A DNA stretch of 5,690 nucleotides from an uncultured Clostridia bacterium. GTDB lineage: Bacteria > Bacillota > Clostridia > Lachnospirales > Lachnospiraceae. The stretch is from assembly GCA_947088195.1 (NCBI GenBank), contig CAMUFS010000213.1, positions 1 through 5,690 of the forward strand, read 5' to 3'. The position numbers and the translations under genes were made by a program. Positions 1-4,084 of this stretch are shown piece by piece. The number at the start of each line of letters is the position of its first letter. Positions within the stretch are counted from its first letter, which is position 1. The notes under the pieces were generated by a model. It was not told the DNA's origin. It saw only the letters and a program-made list of their open reading frames with translations, and searched no databases.

Positions 1-51
1 ACTAAGCGGGAGCGCGGTGACGGAGGATACCAATGCTTTGGTTCTGCGGAC
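1..51 (-). repeat. left copy of an inverted dispersed repeat (partial)
   Basis: The reverse complement of these bases aligns without gaps to 5583-5633, with 35 of 51 positions identical by eye. The outer 26 bases match at 24 of 26, a GTCCGC block at the inner edge is conserved, and the middle has diverged. The left copy starts exactly where the right copy joins its long hairpin, so the hairpin would be expected just outside the window. Conserved ends with a divergent middle are typical of a dispersed structured repeat rather than of a recent duplication. The middle of this copy can form a small stem, ACCAA (31-35 region) with TTGGT. I do not recognise a named family. Confidence 0.7.
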
Positions 52-103
52 CTCTGTTACTAATTATTGCCTTTCATTTATATAGACGCAAAAAAGCTGA
101 AAA

Positions 104-151
104 TGTTTTGGTGTTCACTAATATTATGGCAATACCAAAGCAAATTTTTTT
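104..151. terminator. intrinsic terminator-like hairpin
   Basis: Arms 104-115 and 131-142 pair over 12 positions (including G-U pairs) around a 15-base loop. On the plus strand the stem is followed by AA and a run of seven T (145-151). On the minus strand it is followed directly by TTTT and, after CAGC, by six more T. It lies about 40 bases beyond the stop codon of the leftward small-membrane-protein operon and is the best candidate for ending that transcript. It could equally end rightward transcription entering from outside the window. The loop is large and the stem is AT-rich, so strength is uncertain. Confidence 0.5.
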
Positions 152-182
152 ATGATGTCTTCTCTTTCAAATATAAATTTTC

Positions 183-512
183 CTATTTAATTTTATACTT
201 TCCAGTCAAACTATGATGATACCAAATCATAAAGCCAAGTGGAATTATTACGCCACCAATTAATGGAACCACTGCAACAATGCCATCACCGAGTATGCAA
301 CCACATATCCATGATATAACAATAATCATTCCGTAAAGGATCCACATTGTGCCATGCTTTCTGTTCCATTGCTTCACATCTGATATGTCATCCCTACTTG
401 GTGGCTTTTCTCCAGTATAAAATCCAACTGGCTTTTCACTTTTCAGTTGTGAAATACCAATTCCTATCATAATCAATGCAACAAATCCGTATATTACACC
501 TGAAATCATCAT
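183..512 (-). CDS. small three-helix membrane protein, unknown function
   Basis: This encodes 109 residues. Hydrophobic segments lie at about 3-22, 55-74 and 77-98. Between the first two is a polar stretch (about 23-54) with the motif KPVGFYTGEKPPSRDD and then DVKQWNRKHG. The C-terminus is basic (GKYKIK). The arrangement of a short first helix, a conserved-looking F-x-T-G-E loop, a W-N pair before the second helix and a small total size resembles small membrane proteins of the SdpI/DUF3784 kind, but I cannot assign a family with confidence. The start at 512 is supported by GGAGG (526-522), nine bases upstream. A second ATG follows immediately and would be spaced less well. It is the second gene of a leftward operon, 45 bases after the DUF5808-like gene, and is followed by a hairpin at 104-151. 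A role in envelope homeostasis or immunity to a membrane-active peptide would be speculation. Confidence 0.8.
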   Translation of the reverse strand: MMISGVIYGFVALIMIGIGISQLKSEKPVGFYTGEKPPSRDDISDVKQWNRKHGTMWILYGMIIVISWICGCILGDGIVAVVPLIGGVIIPLGFMIWYHHSLTGKYKIK

Positions 513-557
513 TTCATAACTCCTCCATTAATTTCCGCCATGCAAACTGGAATTGTA

Positions 558-743
558 TCAGAGAACAGCAACCACCATAATGCTAATACCGATAACAAAA
601 ATAATATTCAATATCCAAGCCATCTTGTTTCCAAAATTCATAGTATAACCACCATGCAGTCTCTTGACAATTACTCTTTTATCTTCTGTGTTAAAATATA
701 TCCTTCCAAGTATCCATCCATCATTTCTATTACTTGCGTTCAT
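558..743 (-). CDS. DUF5808-like small membrane protein
   Basis: This encodes 61 residues. The first 40 are polar and match the pattern I associate with DUF5808: GWILGRIYFNTEDKRVIV (9-26) followed by a K-R-x-x-G-G-Y-T-x-N-F stretch (27-37). In that family a W-x-x-G-x-x-Y-x-N-x-x-D-x-R-x-x-V core precedes a G-x-T-x-N-F segment and a membrane helix. One transmembrane segment fills 41-61 and ends at the C-terminus, so the N-terminal part probably sits on one face of the membrane. In Firmicutes this domain is often attached to DUF1648/SdpI-type membrane proteins; here it stands alone. The start is supported by AGGGG with eight bases to the ATG. It is the first gene behind the promoter at 800-828 and is probably co-transcribed with the 109-residue gene 45 bases downstream. 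The biochemical function is unknown. Confidence 0.8.
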   Translation of the reverse strand: MNASNRNDGWILGRIYFNTEDKRVIVKRLHGGYTMNFGNKMAWILNIIFVIGISIMVVAVL

Positions 744-769
744 AAAGGTTCCCCTTTCAAATACTAATT

Positions 770-796
770 TGTATTTAAGTTATCTACTTACATACA
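770..796. promoter_or_regulatory. operator-like inverted repeat over the leftward transcription start
   Basis: TGTATTTAAG (770-779) and CTTACATACA (787-796) are inverted copies with one mismatch in ten, separated by seven bases. The dyad begins four bases downstream of the -10 box of the leftward promoter and covers the predicted start site (about 793). That is where a repressor would block transcription. GTAT...ATAC-type dyads are used by some GntR/YtrA-type repressors, but no regulator gene is present here, so the protein is unknown. It could also form a 5' hairpin in the mRNA. Confidence 0.5.
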
Positions 797-799
797 TTT

Positions 800-828
800 A
801 TTATACTTCCAAATCCATTATTTTTCAA
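800..828 (-). promoter_or_regulatory. sigma-A promoter of the small-membrane-protein operon
   Basis: Read leftward, TTGAAA (828-823), a 17-base spacer and a perfect TATAAT (805-800). This is the closest match to consensus in the window. It sits about 57 bases upstream of the DUF5808-like start codon, with nothing else leftward between. An 8-base palindrome AATCGATT (827-834) overlaps the upstream edge of the -35 box. Confidence 0.8.
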
Positions 829-852
829 TCGATTTTACCGTTTGCACAGGTT

Positions 853-1017
853 CTATTTCCTCGTCATTATTCTCTCAAGATTTTCTCTCTGTGCAGAGGA
901 TAGTTCCCTCAGTTTTCCAATATGCACCAATTTCTTAGGTAGTTTATATGTTTTGCTATGGGGACCTTTCTCAACAACAACGGTATTTGTTATAAGCAGG
1001 GGTTCTCCCTGCTTCTC
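853..1017 (-). pseudogene. 3' remnant of an unidentified protein gene
   Basis: Read leftward, 54 sense codons run from just after an in-frame TGA (1018-1020) to a TAG (853-855). There is no ATG and no convincing ribosome binding site. The translation looks like a natural C-terminus: it contains NTVVVEKGPHSKTYKLPKKL, then VHIGKLRELSSAQRENLERI and ends MTRK. Balanced charge, an amphipathic final helix and no low-complexity bias make chance unlikely. Upstream of the TGA the frame is closed again within eleven codons, so the 5' part is missing or shifted. The loss point coincides with the duplicated 27-nt motif (966-995, 1030-1056). I do not recognise the family; a transposase or other mobile-element protein tail is possible but not shown. 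The plus strand over the same bases is open but gives a Phe/Ser/Cys-rich product typical of an antisense shadow. Confidence 0.45.
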
Positions 1018-1056
1018 TCATGTTTCACGCTTTCTCAACAACGGTATTTGTTATAA
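966..1056 (+). repeat. pair of direct repeats, 27 and 30 nt
   Basis: Copy one at 966-995 and copy two at 1030-1056 share all 27 bases of the second copy. The motif starts CTTTCTCAACAAC and ends GGTATTTGTTATAA. Copy one carries one extra three-base unit in its CAA tract. The copies are 64 bases apart, and neither flank nor spacer is shared. On the minus strand both read ITNTVV(V)EK in one frame. In another frame both end tiny ATG-started ORFs with YNKYRC before a TGA. The repeat marks the point where the 853-1017 remnant loses its frame. Confidence 0.75.
994..1014. other. 8-bp perfect hairpin between the direct repeats
   Basis: AAGCAGGG (994-1001) and CCCTGCTT (1007-1014) pair perfectly around a five-base loop. 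It directly abuts the first 27-nt repeat copy and lies within the upstream end of the coding remnant. No U-tract follows on either strand, so it is not a typical intrinsic terminator. Confidence 0.5.
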
Positions 1057-1111
1057 TATGGTTGATAAAGCTGTTTGCTCATTTTTAATTGTTTTTTGCC
1101 AATTTTTTTTA

Positions 1112-1127
1112 GATTTTTGTAAAAATC
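1112..1127. promoter_or_regulatory. palindrome upstream of the MATE promoter
   Basis: GATTTTT (1112-1118) and AAAAATC (1121-1127) are perfect inverted copies two bases apart. The palindrome ends five bases before the -35 box of the exporter promoter. A further half-site, AAAAATC, lies in the spacer between -35 and -10 (about 1146-1152). This fits a dimeric regulator site, but the region is A/T-rich and the match could be fortuitous. Confidence 0.35.
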
Positions 1128-1132
1128 ATCTA

Positions 1133-1161
1133 TTTACAAGTGAACAAAAATCCAGTAAGAT
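1133..1161 (+). promoter_or_regulatory. promoter of the MATE exporter gene
   Basis: TTTACA (1133-1138), a 17-base spacer and TAAGAT (1156-1161) form a good sigma-A match. It gives a start near 1168 and a 5' untranslated region of about 80 bases. An alternative or second start is possible from an extended -10, TG-A-TATAAA (1179-1187), which lacks a good -35. Confidence 0.6.
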
Positions 1162-1220
1162 AGGTGTGTTTATCTTTCTGATATAAACTGGGGATGAGTT
1201 TAAAGGAAGGGGCAGTGATT

Positions 1221-1256
1221 ATGATTAAGGCTGAGGAGGGAATTTGGTATGACTAA
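1221..1256 (+). CDS. possible leader peptide overlapping the exporter start
   Basis: An 11-codon ORF (MIKAEEGIWYD) begins eight bases after a purine-rich GGAAGGGG and ends with a TAA at 1254-1256, overlapping the exporter ATG (1249) in another frame. The exporter's own Shine-Dalgarno sequence (1233-1240) lies inside this ORF. Ribosomes on the leader would therefore uncover or cover it, and termination would occur within eight bases of the exporter start. This is the geometry expected for translational coupling or leader control. The peptide is too short for family evidence and the ORF may be fortuitous. Confidence 0.35.
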   Translation: MIKAEEGIWYD

Positions 1257-2592
1257 GGATATGACAGAGGGCAGTCCGGCAAGGCTGATATTGGCGTTTT
1301 CCATCCCACTTTTGATTGGAAATATATTTCAGCAGCTTTATAGTATGGTGGATACTATTATTGTGGGGAGATTTTTGGGTGTTCGGGCATTAGCGGCGGT
1401 TGGATCGACAGGCTCGCTCTCTTTTTTGGTGCTTGGTTTTGTTATGGGTATTACAAGTGGGTTTTCTGTGCTGGCTGCACAGCGATTTGGTGCGGGAGAT
1501 GAGAGAGGACTTAGGCATTATGTGGCCATGTCGGTATATCTTGGCCTAATTATCTCAGTGGTGCTTACGGTGTTGACCATTTGCCTAACTCGACCGATGC
1601 TTGCCTTGATGAATACGCCGGAGGATATCTTTGATAAGGCGGCAATTTATATTATTGTGATATTTGCGGGAATGTTGCCAACGATGTTTTATAATCTGCT
1701 TGCAGGGATATTGCGCGCGCTGGGGGATAGCAAGACGCCACTGTATTTTTTAATTATTTCTTCTGTGTTAAATATTGTGTTGGATATGTTTTTTATTGTG
1801 ACTTTGCAGTCAGGTGTCGCTGGCGCTGCCTATGCGACTGTGATCTCACAGGCAGTGTCTGCGGTGCTTTGTTTGATTTATATTAGGAAGCGTTTTCCAA
1901 TTCTTCGATTTCAGAAAGAGGAGCTGTCCTATAATCATCACAGTGCGTTTCAGTTGATGAAGGTGGGAGTTCCAATGGCGCTGCAGTTTTCTATTACTGC
2001 GGTTGGCACTATGATCTTGCAGAGCGCGATCAATAGCTTTGGTTCTACGGTTGTGGGAGCTTATACGGCGGCGTGTAAGGCAGAGCAGCTTGCAACTCAG
2101 CCAGCAGTGACATTTGGTGCGACGATGGCTTCCTATACAGGCCAGAATTTGGGTGCTGGAAGGATGGATAGGATTCGCAAAGGTGTGAATAGCTGTATTA
2201 TTATTTCTTGTATTTTTTGTGTGCTTGGCAGTTTGCTTGTGGTGTTTGGAGGCGGTGTGCTGGTATCTTTATTTATCACGGGAGATCAGCCGGAGGTGAT
2301 GGCGTATGCAAGAGAATATTTGAATACAATCGCAATGTTTTTTATTCCTCTGGGGCTTATTTTTATCTATCGCAATGTGCTTCAGGGAATGGGAGATGGA
2401 TTTATGCCAATGATGGCAGGCGTGGCGGAGCTTGTGATGAGAGCATTTGTGGCATTTTTCTTGGCGGAGCGTCTTGGATATCTGGGGATATGTCTGGCAG
2501 GACCGATCGCTTGGGTTGGAGCAGATATTCCATTGATGTTTACTTATTATCTTAAGATGTATAAGATTAAGAAAAAAGAAGCGATCGAGTAG
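1249..2592 (+). CDS. MATE-family multidrug/metabolite efflux transporter
   Basis: This encodes 447 residues, the usual MATE length, with about twelve hydrophobic helices. It would export organic cations or other small toxic compounds across the cytoplasmic membrane in exchange for Na+ or H+. The start TEGSPARLILAFSIPLLIGN and QQLYSMVDTIIVGRFLG (28-44), with Asp35 in helix 1, are characteristic of the YoeA-like MATE branch. The two-lobed pseudo-symmetry is visible: AQRFGAGD (77-84) is mirrored by GQNLGAGR (298-305), and ALGDSKTP (157-164) by GMGDGFMP (380-387). The tail is lysine-rich and cytoplasmic. The start at 1249 is chosen because GAGGAGGG (1233-1240) lies eight bases upstream; Met5 would be spaced too far. 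The gene has its own promoter (1133-1161) and terminator (2626-2655), so it is probably monocistronic. The substrate cannot be read from sequence. Confidence 0.95.
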   Translation: MTKDMTEGSPARLILAFSIPLLIGNIFQQLYSMVDTIIVGRFLGVRALAAVGSTGSLSFLVLGFVMGITSGFSVLAAQRFGAGDERGLRHYVAMSVYLGLIISVVLTVLTICLTRPMLALMNTPEDIFDKAAIYIIVIFAGMLPTMFYNLLAGILRALGDSKTPLYFLIISSVLNIVLDMFFIVTLQSGVAGAAYATVISQAVSAVLCLIYIRKRFPILRFQKEELSYNHHSAFQLMKVGVPMALQFSITAVGTMILQSAINSFGSTVVGAYTAACKAEQLATQPAVTFGATMASYTGQNLGAGRMDRIRKGVNSCIIISCIFCVLGSLLVVFGGGVLVSLFITGDQPEVMAYAREYLNTIAMFFIPLGLIFIYRNVLQGMGDGFMPMMAGVAELVMRAFVAFFLAERLGYLGICLAGPIAWVGADIPLMFTYYLKMYKIKKKEAIE

Positions 2593-2625
2593 GGGATGTT
2601 TTTTGCCTGCTTGTATGCGTAAGAA

Positions 2626-2655
2626 AGTTCAGACTCAGAAGAGTCTGGACTTTTT
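2626..2655. terminator. strong intrinsic terminator between convergent genes
   Basis: AGTTCAGACTC (2626-2636) pairs over 11 positions, with one G-U pair, with 2641-2651 around an AGAA loop. Five T (2651-2655) follow on the plus strand. It lies 34 bases beyond the MATE stop codon. The leftward YcxB-like gene has its stop codon (2635-2637) inside the left arm, and its last residues are encoded by the hairpin. On the minus strand the T-tract is interrupted (CTTTCTT), so leftward termination should be weaker. Confidence 0.9.
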
Positions 2656-3162
2656 GTATCGTCCGCCTTGTCTGCCTGACAGATGTTCCAGAATAAAACT
2701 GCGTATCTGCTCTGGCTGTCCGGGGTCCATATCTTTTTTGGAAAATACTAATACAAGCCTGTCCTTATTATATAATAAAAGATAATCCTTTAATTCCCAC
2801 AAAGTGTTGACGTCTTCCCAGTGAGTCATATCAAGCTTCTGCATCTCTATTCGATCGGCAAGAATGCCATTATTCATAAAGGTGTATTCTGTTTTAGCTA
2901 TATCTGCGGGACTTCGGAATTTTAAGTGTTTTTTTATCTTAAAGGAAAATCCAATTACACTGTACAGAGGATAGAGCATAATTAGGATAAAGATCCACCA
3001 AAATGGTCCGGGATTGGTATATAGAAAATATAAGGCTCCTACTGTGGGAATAAATAATGTGACAAGCAGTGTTTTGTTTTGGATGTAACGGTTCCACAAA
3101 GTGATCTTTGTGTAGTCTTTCCCATCGGGCTTATAGGTAGAGGTAAATCGTATTACGTTCAT
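2635..3162 (-). CDS. YcxB-like membrane protein
   Basis: This encodes 175 residues. A short N-terminal strand-like segment (1-28, MNVIRFTSTYKPDGKDY...) precedes two membrane helices (about 31-50 and 54-73). A soluble C-terminal domain follows (about 92-161): an E-Y-T-F-x-x-x-G-I segment, then MTHWEDVNTLWELKDYLLLY (112-131) and a lysine-rich FSKKDM. This W-x-D/E-V...E-x-K-D-Y-x-L-L-Y plus K-K-D/F pattern is the YcxB-like C-terminal domain. Its biochemical role is not established. The frame is open to an ATG at 3228. I place the start at 3162 because GAGAGG lies six bases upstream, and because the best promoter (-10 at 3197-3202) would put the transcript start near 3190, downstream of the two earlier ATGs. 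It is transcribed alone, convergent with the MATE gene and divergent from the phosphatase. Confidence 0.85.
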   Translation of the reverse strand: MNVIRFTSTYKPDGKDYTKITLWNRYIQNKTLLVTLFIPTVGALYFLYTNPGPFWWIFILIMLYPLYSVIGFSFKIKKHLKFRSPADIAKTEYTFMNNGILADRIEMQKLDMTHWEDVNTLWELKDYLLLYNKDRLVLVFSKKDMDPGQPEQIRSFILEHLSGRQGGRYKKSRLF

Positions 3163-3196
3163 AGGGTTCCTCTCTTTGGCATAGTTTGATTCTTCC

Positions 3197-3225
3197 ATTA
3201 TATCACAGGAATTGGTTTGTGACAG
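3197..3225 (-). promoter_or_regulatory. promoter of the YcxB-like gene
   Basis: Read leftward, CTGTCA (3225-3220), a 17-base spacer and a perfect TATAAT (3202-3197) preceded by TG at the extended -10 position. The leader to the start codon at 3162 is about 28 bases, which supports that start choice. Confidence 0.65.
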
Positions 3226-3275
3226 CATATTTTATGAATTTTACAAAAATTTAAGAAGTGAGTGAATTAGGCATC

Positions 3276-3303
3276 TTGCACTTTTTTGGGATTATGATAA
3301 AAT
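3276..3303 (+). promoter_or_regulatory. promoter of the phosphatase-aminopeptidase operon
   Basis: TTGCAC (3276-3281), a 16-base spacer and TAAAAT (3298-3303), with TG one base before the -10 (extended -10). The predicted start is near 3310, about 70 bases ahead of the phosphatase start at 3380. It is back to back with the leftward YcxB promoter, 50 bases away. Confidence 0.55.
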
Positions 3304-3379
3304 TAGAGACGGACAGAGAGTATAGGATGGATATGTATGGTTTATGCAGCGTCACCATGTGGTATGCGGGGGTATAGGT

Positions 3380-4075
3380 ATGGTTTATGTGACAGCAGAT
3401 ATACATGGATACTATGAAGTATTTTTGCATTTGCTGCGAGAGATTGATTTTTCAGAACGGGATTTTCTCTATGTGATTGGAGATACGATCGATAAAGGAC
3501 CAGAGTCTTTTCGTGTGTTGGAGCATATTATGGATGCAGATAATATGGAGTTGATTTTGGGAAATCATGAGGAATTTCTTCTGGAGGGCTTGAAGAGCCG
3601 TGTGTATGGAAAGCGGAATTTTATTGATATGGAGCTGTGGTTTAAGCATGGAGGGGAAGATACCTTTGAGGAATATAGCAGAATGTCTGCACAGCAACAG
3701 CAGAGAATTTTTCGTTTTTTGAGCACAAGACCGCTCTATCAGATTCTTGGCAGTACAGTGCTGGTGCATGGTGGGGTGATTCCAAAGAAGACGGTGTATT
3801 CTTCATGGAGGGAATTGATGGAGGAGCAGGACAGACAGACTCTTTTGTGGGCGAAGGAAGAGTTTTTGATGCATCCATTTGATATTAATCTGGAAGGAAG
3901 AGTGATATTTGGTCATACGCCTACCTCTGAGATACAGAGAGTGCGGGGAGAGAGGCAGACGCCCGGTGTTGTCTGGAAAAATGGAAAGCGTATGGGAATT
4001 GATGGTGGTTATTTATTTGGAGGTAGGTTAATAGCGATCTGCCTTGATAATGATACTATATATTATGTAAAATAG
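3380..4075 (+). CDS. PPP-family metallophosphoesterase (Ser/Thr phosphatase-like)
   Basis: This encodes 231 residues from the preferred start. It is a cytoplasmic two-metal phosphoesterase of the PPP type, related to the phage lambda phosphatase/PrpE group. All signature motifs are present: DIHG (7-10), GDTIDKG (34-40; the usual D-R-G is D-K-G), GNHE (61-64), HGG (130-132), GHT (178-180) and a terminal IDGG...FGGRL (207-216). The segment LLWAKEEF (155-162) also fits bacterial members. The substrate (phosphoprotein or a nucleotide such as Ap4A) cannot be told from sequence. The frame is open upstream to an ATG at 3344, which would add 12 residues. I prefer 3380 because MVYVTADIHG is the usual beginning of the family and GGGGG lies seven bases upstream, while the nearest purine-rich site to 3344 is about 13 bases away. 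It is followed nine bases later by the aminopeptidase gene, so it is the first gene of a two-gene operon. Confidence 0.9.
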   Translation: MVYVTADIHGYYEVFLHLLREIDFSERDFLYVIGDTIDKGPESFRVLEHIMDADNMELILGNHEEFLLEGLKSRVYGKRNFIDMELWFKHGGEDTFEEYSRMSAQQQQRIFRFLSTRPLYQILGSTVLVHGGVIPKKTVYSSWRELMEEQDRQTLLWAKEEFLMHPFDINLEGRVIFGHTPTSEIQRVRGERQTPGVVWKNGKRMGIDGGYLFGGRLIAICLDNDTIYYVK

Positions 4076-4084
4076 GAGGCAATC

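Noticed and set aside
540..903. Rightward open frames over the DUF5808-like gene and its promoter
   Set aside because: They are antisense shadows of a recognisable leftward gene and overlap its promoter; no Shine-Dalgarno sequence or family motif is seen.
842..1186. Rightward 114-codon open frame
   Set aside because: It is antisense to the more protein-like leftward remnant, lacks a ribosome binding site, crosses both direct repeats and the exporter promoter, and has a Phe/Ser/Cys-rich composition.
3163..3228. N-terminal extension of the YcxB-like protein to ATG 3228 or 3198
   Set aside because: Neither upstream ATG has a Shine-Dalgarno sequence, and both lie at or before the predicted transcription start.
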